Under the pieces are notes generated by a model. The model was given only the letters and a program-made list of their open reading frames with translations. It was not told where the DNA came from and did not search any database. Positions 1-9,205 of a stretch of 42,198 bases of DNA are shown in pieces. Position 1 is the stretch's first letter. Every line of letters starts with the position of its first letter. The stretch is taken from positions 1-42,198 of IMG/VR virus record IMGVR_UViG_3300027782_000151. One strand, 5' to 3'. The position numbers were made by a program, and so were the translations under genes. The stretch is from a virus.

Positions 1-3000
1 TAGTGGTAGATATATTATCTACTATATTATCATTAGGACAATCTAAGTAATGTGCTTTGGTAGAAATAAGATTCTTCATCAAAGTACCACCTACATAGTA
101 GTCAGACAGAACTGATCTAGCTGAGTACCAGTATTGTGGATAAGCTATGTTACCCAACTCATCATAGTAAATATCAGAATCATCTGGAGCATTTACTCTG
201 TTGTCAATAAAGAAAGGAAGTTTAGTTTTGAATCCAAACTTACCAATAAATGTATCACCACCAAATACCACCTCAGAATCATTTGCTGGTAAAGAATTAA
301 ATAATCTTTGGAATCCTGTATCAATAGTTTGATATGTATATATCTGTCCCCATTGGCTATTGTTAATAGCTTTTATTGATGCATAATAGGATACTACTTT
401 AATATCATGTTGAAACTCAGGAGCAGCACAACTATCCTTTTGAGAGATAGTAAATCTTGAGTTATCAGATATCTGACTTACACCACCTACATATAATGAA
501 GGAGTTTGATTTGGATAAGGTAATGCTATAACAGTACCAACTCCAGGTCTAGCCTCAATAGTTTTTGTATAAACTGAAGACTCTCTATTCCAGTTATTAA
601 GATCATGATTATCACCCACGTTCTGTACACCAGGGAATACATACTGACATTTATCAAGTTGTCTTTGTTTAACTCCTTGACCATTTGGTATATCTACACT
701 ATAGTCATAGCTAGAGATAGAGTTAAATGATTGTGCAAAATTCTTTCTGCTAATACCTGTAATGTATATTTGTAGATATGTTTGGTATGCTGTAAAGAAA
801 GCTGTAGCACTAAATCCTCCAAGATCAGCTATCTTCTTACTAGAGTTCAAAGCATCAATTTGAGCCTGTCTAGTGATAAGCTTATACATTGAGTGTTTTT
901 GCACCTGAACAAAGTGAGCTCTACCACCACCAAACAATACACTCTCTAGTTTAAGAACATCACCTAATGTAGGTTGTCCAAAAGAAGTTTCTGGTGAGTT
1001 GAACACTTGTCTATATGGAGATTCAGTATTATTGAATCCATCTAAGTTTTTTGGAAATGCATCAACGTTTATAGTATTACTTGATACTATGTTGTAACGC
1101 TTACAACCTGACACATATGTAGGAGCTCCTAATGAGTTAATTGTTACTGACGTTCCTTTTACTACAGTAACATTAGTTACTGCACCAGTAGTAGGATCTG
1201 TATATTGGAATGTAGGAGATGCTTGAACAAAACATCCTCCAACCTGTGCAGTGATGATATATGTAGCAAGAGTAACATTTGTAAATGTAGCTGCACCTGA
1301 GTTTACAACAGGAAGTGTAAGAGAATACACACTACTAGTAGATGTAGTAAAGGTACCAGTTGTTACAGTTCCTGTATAGCAGTCTGTGTATTGATATACT
1401 CCATCAGCTGTAGCTGTTACTTGATAAGTATCACATTCAGACATATATGCATTGTTCTTTTCTAATAAGAAAGGATCAATACTAAGGTCATTGTATGGAT
1501 AGTTAGGATAATAAAAGTCTGTACCTTGTCTAGTATACTTACCTACGTTTCTTAATATACCTTTAGCAATAATAGATTTATTTGTACTTCTATTACCTCT
1601 TACTATTTTAAATCCAACAATAGCTGCTTTCTCTGCATCTGTTAAATTAGAAGTTTCAATTAAGAATGCTACTTGTTGTACATCTATTTTTACACCTATT
1701 GGATAAATAGCATTGGAAGTTTGCATCACTGGTTCTATCTGACCACCAACATATGTAATAGGAGGAGTCTCAAAATAAGGAGATACTAATACATCAGGAA
1801 ACTTGTGATGTCTAATTTTTGTATTAGCAAGATCTCCCCACAACTCTACGTTGCATGGATACTCTTCATTAGATTCCCAATAAGCAAATTCTCCAGATTG
1901 GTAAGGATATGCTTCTCCTATCTTCCCAGCATTAGTTGTAGGAACAGGATAAGTAGTTAATACATTAGCAGTATTATATATCTTCCAATATGGCTGAGGA
2001 GTTCCATCTCCAATATAATCTGGATTTGATGTGGTAACATCTGGTTGAGATAACTCCTGAGCATTTTTAACTCTACCAGGAATATGGAAACCATCAGTTT
2101 GTTTACCATTATCTAATAAGAATACTATCTCAAACGCATACACTTCATCTCTTAAATAGCCTCTAAGATTAGATGTATAGAAAGGATTTGAATAGTCATT
2201 ACCTGCTGGTAATTTATAAGTTTCCCATTGTAGGGTAATATTGTTAGCAATTCCTTGATAGTTGATTCTATCAACAGATGTAAGGTTATCCCAAACTATA
2301 TAGTCTTGCACGCTTGTAACATCCTGTGCAATATCATAGTAAGGAAACTTTTCTAATATATCACCAAGACTTAAAGGGATCTGAGTTGTATTTTGACCTG
2401 TGTAGGTAATTGTTGTTATTTTATCTTCAATATTGTAAGTTCCTACAAGTTCTACACTTGTGCCATTATTGATTGTTTTAATAACAGCCAAGTTAAAATA
2501 TTGAAAGTATCCTGTAATGTCTATATTACTAATACTCATTTCAATAGACTTACCAACACGATAGTTAAAGTCAGGTGTAGTGATATCAGTGTTTGCAATA
2601 GAAGTGGGATTAGTTACAGAATAGTAAGATGTATATCCATCTCCTGATGCATTACAATATTGAATAGCAAACTGATAGGTACCAGCTACTAAGTCTCCAC
2701 CTACAGGTGTACCAGTAACTTCTATGCTAGGAATAGAGAAGTTAGGTTGTACTTTTAACTTATTACAGTCAAGCACAGGAGTAACAACTGGATCACAGTT
2801 TTGACTACCTACGTATGTTGTAATATATGGAACTTGTTCAATGTTAATGTATCTTCTTGGATTTAATCCATCAGTCCAATATACTTCAGTTGTACAGTTT
2901 GTAATCTTATGTACAGCTTTGTGAATAGGATAGTTAATATCAAAGTTTAAGCATGGAGAGTTAGCACACACTGTCTCTCCTGTAGTTGTTTCACTACATA

Positions 3001-3340
3001 GTGTATGATATACACAATCATTGTTATCCATATATCCAATCTCACTTGCTCCTGTTTCAGGATTAGTTAAGAAGAATATATGTTTGTTTTTCTCTTGAAT
3101 AAAATGGTTTCCAATTACATGATAATTTGCAGGAAAGTTCAAACAAATCTCATTAGATTGTTCATTTTGATAACTTACAGAATTAGCATCAAAGTTTTCC
3201 AATGCTGCGTTTAGGGCATAGGAAAGTTTACCCTTCTGTATTTGATTTACAGAAGAGTCCATATCTAGTCCAATTCTTCCAAGATTATACTCTTGTCTTA
3301 TGTTAGACGTTCCCTCGTTAGCTGTTCCATCCATTGCCAT
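1..3340 (-). CDS. Giant tail protein, muzzle-like (partial, 3' end outside window)
   Basis: The leftward frame starting at ATG 3340 (MAMDGTANEG...) is open to the window edge, giving at least 1113 residues with no stop codon. It overlaps the 3' end of the preceding ring-protein gene by 23 bases. The visible part is rich in Tyr, Asn, Thr and beta-type segments and has no signal peptide or membrane span. Near the middle lies a Thr/Ser-rich Ig-like stretch with Cys pairs (around positions 1200-1450). In crAss-like phages a protein of more than 1000 residues follows the ring proteins and forms the distal muzzle of the short tail; size, position and composition fit that role. The function is inferred from order and size, and an alternative is another large tail-tip or host-contact protein. 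ATG 3334, six bases in, is an alternative start. Confidence 0.72.
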   Translation of the reverse strand, partial: MAMDGTANEGTSNIRQEYNLGRIGLDMDSSVNQIQKGKLSYALNAALENFDANSVSYQNEQSNEICLNFPANYHVIGNHFIQEKNKHIFFLTNPETGASEIGYMDNNDCVYHTLCSETTTGETVCANSPCLNFDINYPIHKAVHKITNCTTEVYWTDGLNPRRYINIEQVPYITTYVGSQNCDPVVTPVLDCNKLKVQPNFSIPSIEVTGTPVGGDLVAGTYQFAIQYCNASGDGYTSYYSVTNPTSIANTDITTPDFNYRVGKSIEMSISNIDITGYFQYFNLAVIKTINNGTSVELVGTYNIEDKITTITYTGQNTTQIPLSLGDILEKFPYYDIAQDVTSVQDYIVWDNLTSVDRINYQGIANNITLQWETYKLPAGNDYSNPFYTSNLRGYLRDEVYAFEIVFLLDNGKQTDGFHIPGRVKNAQELSQPDVTTSNPDYIGDGTPQPYWKIYNTANVLTTYPVPTTNAGKIGEAYPYQSGEFAYWESNEEYPCNVELWGDLANTKIRHHKFPDVLVSPYFETPPITYVGGQIEPVMQTSNAIYPIGVKIDVQQVAFLIETSNLTDAEKAAIVGFKIVRGNRSTNKSIIAKGILRNVGKYTRQGTDFYYPNYPYNDLSIDPFLLEKNNAYMSECDTYQVTATADGVYQYTDCYTGTVTTGTFTTSTSSVYSLTLPVVNSGAATFTNVTLATYIITAQVGGCFVQASPTFQYTDPTTGAVTNVTVVKGTSVTINSLGAPTYVSGCKRYNIVSSNTINVDAFPKNLDGFNNTESPYRQVFNSPETSFGQPTLGDVLKLESVLFGGGRAHFVQVQKHSMYKLITRQAQIDALNSSKKIADLGGFSATAFFTAYQTYLQIYITGISRKNFAQSFNSISSYDYSVDIPNGQGVKQRQLDKCQYVFPGVQNVGDNHDLNNWNRESSVYTKTIEARPGVGTVIALPYPNQTPSLYVGGVSQISDNSRFTISQKDSCAAPEFQHDIKVVSYYASIKAINNSQWGQIYTYQTIDTGFQRLFNSLPANDSEVVFGGDTFIGKFGFKTKLPFFIDNRVNAPDDSDIYYDELGNIAYPQYWYSARSVLSDYYVGGTLMKNLISTKAHYLDCPNDNIVDNISTT

Positions 3341-4286
3341 ATCTTGAGCTTCTATTTGGTAATTCATATTGTGCAAAACGTTGTAAGTCATTTCTTACTC
3401 TTCTTTGCTTTGTCCATGCATCTTGCTTCTTGATTTCAGTGTAAGCCATGATAAAGGCTTCTTCTGAAAGTTGCTTGTAGTAAGCTAACTTAGCTTGTAT
3501 TTGGTTGAATGTCTCATCATTGATTTGGTTAGATAAGGTTTCAAAAACTTTATATTTAAGGAAGGCTTCTATATATTCTCTCACACGATAGTTATCAGGA
3601 ATCAATTGGTTACCTGTAGCATCATAGTCTGTAGCATAAAAGATCATATGAACTATACCACAACTAAAGTTGGTAACAAACTTATTATCTCTAATGTCAA
3701 AGCTATCATAGCTAGCACTTCCTGGAGTGAACTCATGTACAGGAGGTACATTTGTATAGAACTGCCAAGCATCTGTGTAACTTACATCACACTTACCTTG
3801 ACAAGATATATTACCTGGTTTTAATAAGTACTCTTTTCTAATACCTCTAGCTATTTGTTGATTGGTCTTATATACAGCTTGGATAAGATCAGGCATACAA
3901 CTAGGACATCCTGTTGTACATTGAGGATTGGTACATGGTACTGTTCCACTGATAATAGGAGAAACTTGTATTGTTGTTTGGCTAGCTGCTTGAGAATAGA
4001 ATGAGTTAGCTGTTTGATATGGAAGCTGAGGAATCTCTGTACACATCCAAGCTTCTCTAACAGCAAAGAAGTTGTCAGGAAGTCTAGCTTCATATCCAGA
4101 AATATCTAATGTTTGTTCAGCAATGACATAACTTGATCTACCCATCTTTTGTAGACACTTGTCTAAATAAGTGGGGAACATCAAATCATCAACAGCTCCA
4201 GTGTCAAAGTAAGATTTTAACTCTTCTTTAACAATAGAGTAGATTGGCTCAGGAGAGACAAAGTTGTATTTGTAATAGTATGCCAT
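3318..4286 (-). CDS. Tail ring / collar protein, crAss-like
   Basis: This 322-residue protein has no membrane segment. It begins with a helical segment of the type seen in podoviral tail-tube and ring proteins (EPIYSIVKEELKSYFDTG at about residues 13-30, then a conserved-looking YLDKCLQKMGRSSY). The middle has a Cys cluster (PCTNPQCTTGCPSCMPD, about residues 118-134) that could bind metal or form a disulphide-stabilised loop. The C terminus is charged and helical. In crAss-like phages several ring proteins stack between portal and muzzle, and this gene sits directly before the giant muzzle-like gene. It belongs to the same leftward unit as the genes at 4293, 4769 and 5506, separated from the next by six bases. 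The ring call comes from sequence feel and context, not from an alignment. Confidence 0.7.
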   Translation of the reverse strand: MAYYYKYNFVSPEPIYSIVKEELKSYFDTGAVDDLMFPTYLDKCLQKMGRSSYVIAEQTLDISGYEARLPDNFFAVREAWMCTEIPQLPYQTANSFYSQAASQTTIQVSPIISGTVPCTNPQCTTGCPSCMPDLIQAVYKTNQQIARGIRKEYLLKPGNISCQGKCDVSYTDAWQFYTNVPPVHEFTPGSASYDSFDIRDNKFVTNFSCGIVHMIFYATDYDATGNQLIPDNYRVREYIEAFLKYKVFETLSNQINDETFNQIQAKLAYYKQLSEEAFIMAYTEIKKQDAWTKQRRVRNDLQRFAQYELPNRSSRYGNGWNS

Positions 4287-4292
4287 AGTCTT

Positions 4293-4769
4293 TTATTTTT
4301 TCCATTCCCTATAAAGGTGCTGGTATTTATCATCTGTTTTTATGTAATGTGACAATAATCTAGAAGTGGTACGAGAGGGCTTGAAGTACCAAAGGTTTAT
4401 ATTTCTAAGTCTAGCAGATTCTTTAAACCACATCCATCCAAAAAAGAATCCTTCTGTGTGATAATTAAAGTTGTAGATGATCTTCCCTTTTTCTTTGCTT
4501 CGTTTCCAATCAACTGGTAGGTTAACCATCTCCTTACCATCAACTGTTTTCATTTTCTTTCTCTTCTTTTTATTGATAGAGAATTCACCAAAGCCAAAAG
4601 GAAGTCTTGCTTTCTCTCCTGTTTCTAGAATGTAGTTTTTGAAATGTTCATTATATTGATATATAATGTTTCTCCACTCATTAAATGTAATTTTTATGGT
4701 GGGGTTTTTTCTGCAGAAGTTGTTGTAGTTTTCTTTACTGGAGCTTCTCCAGTCAATCTTGGTTCGCAT
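4293..4769 (-). CDS. Conserved crAss-like structural-module protein of unknown function
   Basis: This 158-residue basic protein has a Lys/Arg patch (INKKKRKKMK at about residues 65-74) and an aromatic-rich C-terminal half (FNYHTEGFFFGWMWFKESAR, then WYFKPSRTTSRLLSHYIKT). It resembles a short, well-conserved protein found between the ring-protein genes in crAss-like phages, and I have no reliable function for it. Its start codon shares one base (4769) with the stop of the upstream ring-like gene, so the two are probably translationally coupled. The basic patch and the conserved Thr-Ser-Arg segment could contact nucleic acid or the acidic face of a ring protein. It has no signal peptide or membrane span. 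Confidence 0.72.
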   Translation of the reverse strand: MRTKIDWRSSSKENYNNFCRKNPTIKITFNEWRNIIYQYNEHFKNYILETGEKARLPFGFGEFSINKKKRKKMKTVDGKEMVNLPVDWKRSKEKGKIIYNFNYHTEGFFFGWMWFKESARLRNINLWYFKPSRTTSRLLSHYIKTDDKYQHLYREWKK

Positions 4770-5506
4770 TACTGGGTTGGTTTAGCATTGGGAGCTTGAC
4801 CATCTATACCATCAAATGTCATGTCAGTCTTAATGCTAAAGTAAGTAGATAATAGTTTTTGAGATGTTAGTTCAAGAACTTGCTTCTCTAAGTAACCTGG
4901 ACATCCAAACTCTTTATCTAGTGGGTTCATACAGTAATCTTCATCACTCACTGTAGGAGTAGGTCCACATGCACAATCTTGAGGATACAGTATATCATTA
5001 GGAACATCTTCTTCAAAGAATGCAGAGATTCTTACTGATTGCAAATTAGGATTATTAACATATAAATATCCACCATTTGCTATCCAGTAATACTGCTCGC
5101 TCTTAATGATAGGCAGCTTTAATAAGTTTAAGTATCTGTTAATTGTGATCTCTTTAAATCTTCTTCCTTTACCACCCATAGCGTTGATAGAGTAAACACC
5201 TTGAATAAGATATTGATAGTTTCCTTCACTGATGCGAGGTAGTTTATATTTACTTCTTGCCACTTGACAAGGATCAACATACTCACAGCAATCAGAAATA
5301 GGAACCTGTACCATCTCTAAACAAGGAAGCGTTTGGAATACTGTATCAGTAGCCCAAAGCTTTCTAAGGTTTGTTTCCCTTTTTACCAATAAAAATGTAT
5401 TGTTTCTAATTTCAGATGCAACCACCCTATCAGTGATAAGGTTATCTGTTGTCAATAGTTTGTGCATTGCACGAACATCTGAAACCATTTTACGTAATGT
5501 AGCCAT
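4769..5506 (-). CDS. Tail ring / head-tail adaptor protein, crAss-like
   Basis: This 245-residue protein opens with a helical segment (MATLRKMVSDVRAMHKLLTT, then DNLITDRVVASEIRN) and a pattern around FQTLPCLEMVQVPISDCC that I associate with crAss-like ring proteins. A second Cys group lies near residues 178-205 (DCACG, YCMN, FGCPG). The C terminus ends in a flexible Pro/Ala/Thr segment. Its gene overlaps both neighbours by one base (5506 and 4769), consistent with co-translation of tail proteins in fixed ratio. The likely role is a dodecameric ring stacked below the portal. It could instead be a connector of the P22 gp4 type. Confidence comes from position and the characteristic N-terminal half. 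Confidence 0.7.
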   Translation of the reverse strand: MATLRKMVSDVRAMHKLLTTDNLITDRVVASEIRNNTFLLVKRETNLRKLWATDTVFQTLPCLEMVQVPISDCCEYVDPCQVARSKYKLPRISEGNYQYLIQGVYSINAMGGKGRRFKEITINRYLNLLKLPIIKSEQYYWIANGGYLYVNNPNLQSVRISAFFEEDVPNDILYPQDCACGPTPTVSDEDYCMNPLDKEFGCPGYLEKQVLELTSQKLLSTYFSIKTDMTFDGIDGQAPNAKPTQ

Positions 5507-6756
5507 TATAAATACTGTTTGAATATATTTGTTATTCCATCTCCCTCATCTATTAGGAAGCCTGTCACTTCTGCTTTAGACATTGTGTGACCATTCTTGT
5601 CATCCCATAGACTCTTAGCATTAGAGAATGCTGGGATTTGATAAAACTTAATACCATTGAAATCATGACTTACTTCATGATGTTTGTCTCCAGTAAAGAT
5701 GTAGAACTTGTTATGGAAAGACCATGCTTCTCTAAACTCTATTGGAAATAATGCAGCAAGCTTTGCAGGCTTGATAGCATCTCCATGGTTAAACATCAAT
5801 GCTGACTCACCATAGCTTATGTACTTTCTATACTTAGGAGAACAGTCAAATGTCAATCTTTCTGTGTTTCTAAAGTAAGTCTGTAACCAGTTTACCATAT
5901 GCCATCCTACAAACTCATCATGATTACCTGCTACGTATACAACGTTCACATTCTGTGCATATTGTAATAACATTGTAATCATCAATACCTCATGTCCACA
6001 TATATACTCAAAAGAGGTATGGTAGCTGTGAGTGTTTTGTTGAGGAGTTCCTTTTGTAGTCATACCAGTGTATTCACTGTTGAACTCGTCAGAACCAATG
6101 ATATATGTAATTTGTTCTAAGTTATTGGAGAGCTGGGCTTGGTTAGCTATTAACTCTACCTTGTACATGATGTTAGCCAATCTGTCTACCACATTGTTGT
6201 TCCCATCTATGTCATGCTTATTCAAGTGAGAGTCTTGTTTATTGATAACTAGCATACCATTTGGTTTGCCAAAGTCAACCTTAGGACTCATAACTTCTTG
6301 AGACACAGGACTATATGAACTTAAAAAGTCTACAAATGCATCTTGAAAAACTTGCTCTGTAGACTTCTTCCCTAACCATGCTTTGACTTGCCAATGTGGT
6401 GTCTCACCATTTCCCCAGTAGTTCTGTACGTATTTGGTGATTTCCCATTTGTCTGTGTCAATCTTACACTTTACTATGAGCTCATCAAGACTCTTGATCT
6501 CATCCTTTGTATTGAAGATAACCTCTCCTGTTCCTTTAGCTAGATCTTCTTCAAATCTTACTATTGTCTCTTCTAGCTCAGAGATATAGTTGGCTGCTTC
6601 TGCCTCTTGAATAATACTCTCTCTACTTCTCAACTCTTTTAATAACTCATCAACATCTGACTCTGTAATTCCAAGCTTGTCAGCGTAGAATTTTTTACTC
6701 TTTTTCCAGTGTAGGATTTCTTCTAGCTGGTTTAGCAATGCTTGATTCTCAGGCAT
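5506..6756 (-). CDS. Calcineurin-like metallophosphoesterase with N-terminal helical region
   Basis: All five motif blocks of the metallophosphoesterase fold are visible in this 416-residue protein: DSH at 175-177, GSDEFN at 221-226 (in the place of the usual GDxxD), GNHDE at 277-281, NHGD at 324-327 and GDKHH at 356-360. Together these form a two-metal phosphoesterase site. Residues 1-75 are helical and charged and contain an HTH-like stretch (FYADKLGITESDVDELLKEL), so nucleic-acid contact is plausible. The gene has its own promoter-like element upstream (6785-6816) and the ACTACATATG start context. It lies inside the tail block, between adhesion proteins and ring proteins. Its substrate cannot be read from sequence; DNA, RNA or cyclic nucleotides are all possible. 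Confidence 0.85.
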   Translation of the reverse strand: MPENQALLNQLEEILHWKKSKKFYADKLGITESDVDELLKELRSRESIIQEAEAANYISELEETIVRFEEDLAKGTGEVIFNTKDEIKSLDELIVKCKIDTDKWEITKYVQNYWGNGETPHWQVKAWLGKKSTEQVFQDAFVDFLSSYSPVSQEVMSPKVDFGKPNGMLVINKQDSHLNKHDIDGNNNVVDRLANIMYKVELIANQAQLSNNLEQITYIIGSDEFNSEYTGMTTKGTPQQNTHSYHTSFEYICGHEVLMITMLLQYAQNVNVVYVAGNHDEFVGWHMVNWLQTYFRNTERLTFDCSPKYRKYISYGESALMFNHGDAIKPAKLAALFPIEFREAWSFHNKFYIFTGDKHHEVSHDFNGIKFYQIPAFSNAKSLWDDKNGHTMSKAEVTGFLIDEGDGITNIFKQYL

Positions 6757-6784
6757 ATGTAGTTCATTTTAGTTAAAATTACTG

Positions 6785-6816
6785 TAAAGGTATGAACTAT
6801 TTCTGAATTTCCCAAA
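6785..6816 (-). promoter_or_regulatory. Bacteroidota-type promoter for the distal tail unit
   Basis: Read leftward, TTTG (6816-6813) is followed by 20 bases and then TACCTTTA (6792-6785), close to the Bacteroidota consensus TTTG-N19/21-TAnnTTTG with the last base changed. It lies 29 bases upstream of ATG 6756 and just downstream of the leftward terminator at 6871-6899, as expected for a fresh transcription unit covering the metallophosphoesterase, ring proteins and muzzle-like gene. Confidence 0.65.
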
Positions 6817-6870
6817 AATAACCTAACTATTTTAATTATATAGAATAACTTTTTTAGTTAGTTTTTAAAC

Positions 6871-6899
6871 AAAAACCCCCAGGGTAGAAACCCTAGGGG
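6871..6899 (-). terminator. Rho-independent terminator after the adhesion genes
   Basis: In the leftward transcript CCCC, a bulged U and AGGGU pair with ACCCU-GGGG around a UUCU loop, followed by G and a run of five U. It sits 42 bases past the stop of the gene at 6941-7507 and upstream of the next promoter. It is a compact G/C-rich hairpin in otherwise A/T-rich DNA. Confidence 0.85.
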
Positions 6900-6940
6900 A
6901 GACCTTCTGTAAACCAACAAACAGAGGTTTTTAAATTATA

Positions 6941-7507
6941 TTAACATTGGAACTCATTATAGTCAAAGTTGCCAGCTGATAGTTTCCAAGATATATTATC
7001 TGTATCAAAGAATAGAGCAGTGATAGGAACACCTATAGAATTTCTAGCAATTGCTGTACAAGTTGTAGAAGAACCTCCTCCAAGACCTGCAAATGAGTAA
7101 CCATTGTTTTCAAACAATGCATAGTCAGAAGCATCTAAGAATATTCTTAGTATTGATGCTAAAGGACATCCATCACGCTGAGAATAGCGTCCTATCTGAG
7201 CTAATGTATATTCAGTAGGAGCAGCAGTTGTACTAGTAGAAGTTGTACTTGTACTACTGGTAGTTGTTGTAGTTGTAGCAGGTGCCCCAGCTACAGCTAA
7301 GTAGAGGTCTCTCTGACAAGCTCCTGTTGATCTTACTAAGATTTCTGTAGTTCCATCAGGAACTGTACCAGTTGTAAGTCCTGCTCCTAGAAAGTCACCT
7401 CTAGGTACATTAGTTTGAAATGCAGAAGTATATCCATCTACATCTGAGTATAAGTTGAAAGGACCTGTATCTGATCCTGCTAGGGTAAGAGTTATTGTTA
7501 CTGTCAT
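6941..7507 (-). CDS. Two-domain virion surface protein with Thr/Ser linker
   Basis: This 188-residue protein has three parts. Residues 1-75 form a compact beta-type domain (MTVTITLTLAGSDTGPF...). Residues 77-97 form an almost pure Thr/Ser linker (TTTTTTSSTSTTSTSTT). Residues 98-188 form a second domain with three Cys and several aromatic residues (TEYTLAQIGRYSQRDGC...). The last residue is Cys. A linker of the same composition ends the structural protein at 13461-14621, so the domain behind the linker looks exchangeable. The position at the end of the adhesion cluster, just before a terminator, suggests a fibre tip or decoration protein. I recognise no family. The linker could be glycosylated, flexible, or mainly a recombination point. 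Confidence 0.7.
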   Translation of the reverse strand: MTVTITLTLAGSDTGPFNLYSDVDGYTSAFQTNVPRGDFLGAGLTTGTVPDGTTEILVRSTGACQRDLYLAVAGAPATTTTTTSSTSTTSTSTTAAPTEYTLAQIGRYSQRDGCPLASILRIFLDASDYALFENNGYSFAGLGGGSSTTCTAIARNSIGVPITALFFDTDNISWKLSAGNFDYNEFQC

Positions 7508-7519
7508 ATTGGTTTTATA

Positions 7520-9205
7520 TTAAAGTTGAGTCCATGTGCTTCCTCCATTTGTAGATCTAAATAATCCAGTTGTTGATCCAAGTAATCTATATGGTCCATC
7601 TGTACCACCTACAGCACAATCTGTAAATGGTCTTGTTCCCATGCCTGTAAGACTACTATTGACAACAGATCCTAAAGTATCACCACCAACAGGAACTGTT
7701 TTTGCTGCATCAATTGCTTGATTAGGATAGTCACCTGCATAAGTCATTACAGTGCCATATCCAGAAGGAGATGTAGATGCATATAATTGTCCCACTCTGT
7801 ACCAGTTTCGTAAGTAAGAGTTTCCAGTTTCAATACTAGTATAAGATGCTCCATAATTAGTAGATTTAAACATAAAGCCTCTTGTTAAATATGCTGCACC
7901 ATAGTTTTGCACAGCACCTGTTACAACAACTGTTGATCCATCACTGCTACAACTAATATCTCTTACATATTGAGTTCCAGGATATACTGTTTGCCATGTA
8001 GCACCATAGTCAGATGATTTCACAATTGTTCCAGCACTTGATAATGAAGTATAACTATATGAAAGATATATATATTGACCAGTGTCACTTATTGCCACTC
8101 CTTGAATACTGTAACCATCTTCATAATAAGGTGAAGTACTGTATGATATTCCTGGAATAACTGACCAAGATCCAGCAGCTCCATAGTTGTTTGAAATCTT
8201 TGTAGTATATTGAGAATTACCTAATTCATAACAAACTATTATATACTGTCCATTTCCAGAAACTCCCACTCCTTCAAAATATTCTGTAGCATTACCTCGT
8301 ATTCTACTAGTTATATCAACAAAACTTGCACCATAGTTACTAGATAACATTAATGGACCATTTAATGAAGCACCAATCATATACTGACCAGTGTCAGACA
8401 TTGCTATTCTTTGCCAATAATATAATGTATTATTAGAAGATTTTTGCCATGTTGCACCATAATCAATAGATCTATATAAACTTCCTTCTTTGAAACCTAT
8501 ATTTCGTCCATCAGAACCAGTTGCTACCATTTGATATTGACCAGATCCTCTATTCATGGATACTGCTGTTATAGGAATTCCTCCATTCTGATCTTGGAAG
8601 GTAAAATTTATAGGAGTTGCTTGTCCATCAATAATAGTTAGTTCTATACTATTAGGAGCATATATAAGTTCAGGATTAAGATAAACTATAGTAGGTTGTG
8701 GTCCACTTGTATAGTAAAAAGTACCATCAGAAACTACACTTCCATTTACAGATAGATTTACACTAAAATATCCTGATGGACTAGTGCTAGTACCATCAAC
8801 TTCTATATATAAATAAGGAAAACCACTAATACCAAAACTAGAATAGTATTGAGTATTTTGAGTTGAAGATGCAGGAAGACTCCAAATTCCTACTGGTATG
8901 TAACTACTAGCTAGATCATAATAAGATATTCCTGTAAAAGATATACCATAATTAGGAGTTAATATAGCATCTCCAAATATTGCAACGTCACTTTTTACAA
9001 CAAGTTGATTTTGAGCTTTGTTTACAAAAGGAGGATAGTTAGATACACTATCAGGTACAAGTATATAATCTTGAAAGTCTTGTTTAGTAATTTGTTCAGT
9101 GCTTACAGGAATAGGTTGAGTTGAAAAAAAGAATAATTGATTACAAGCATCTTGTAAATTATTAAATGATATACACTGATTTGGTAGTAATGTATTCCAA
9201 CTCAT
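7520..9205 (-). CDS. Beta-propeller (BNR/sialidase-like) tail fibre or receptor-binding protein
   Basis: This is a 561-residue protein. Residues 1-200 form an N-terminal domain with a helical start (MSWNTLLPNQCISFNNLQDACNQLFF), likely for virion attachment. From about residue 230 onward there are repeated blades with the BNR/Asp-box pattern: SIDYGATWQ, SSNYGASF, SNNYGAAGSW, SSDYGATWQ, STNYGASY and a final STNGGSTWTQL. Between blades the phrase SDTGQY recurs (MSDTGQYM, ISDTGQYI). This is the signature of a six- or seven-bladed propeller like those in sialidases, Ycf48 and many phage adhesins. No sialidase catalytic set can be assigned, so glycan binding rather than cleavage is the safer inference. 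Its start abuts the collagen-like fibre gene with a one-base overlap at 9205. Confidence 0.8.
   Translation of the reverse strand: MSWNTLLPNQCISFNNLQDACNQLFFFSTQPIPVSTEQITKQDFQDYILVPDSVSNYPPFVNKAQNQLVVKSDVAIFGDAILTPNYGISFTGISYYDLASSYIPVGIWSLPASSTQNTQYYSSFGISGFPYLYIEVDGTSTSPSGYFSVNLSVNGSVVSDGTFYYTSGPQPTIVYLNPELIYAPNSIELTIIDGQATPINFTFQDQNGGIPITAVSMNRGSGQYQMVATGSDGRNIGFKEGSLYRSIDYGATWQKSSNNTLYYWQRIAMSDTGQYMIGASLNGPLMLSSNYGASFVDITSRIRGNATEYFEGVGVSGNGQYIIVCYELGNSQYTTKISNNYGAAGSWSVIPGISYSTSPYYEDGYSIQGVAISDTGQYIYLSYSYTSLSSAGTIVKSSDYGATWQTVYPGTQYVRDISCSSDGSTVVVTGAVQNYGAAYLTRGFMFKSTNYGASYTSIETGNSYLRNWYRVGQLYASTSPSGYGTVMTYAGDYPNQAIDAAKTVPVGGDTLGSVVNSSLTGMGTRPFTDCAVGGTDGPYRLLGSTTGLFRSTNGGSTWTQL

Noticed and set aside
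2393-2647. Rightward 84-residue open frame inside the left-edge gene
   Set aside because: It is antisense to the long muzzle-like frame and has random-looking Cys/Ser/Asn-rich composition and no start context.
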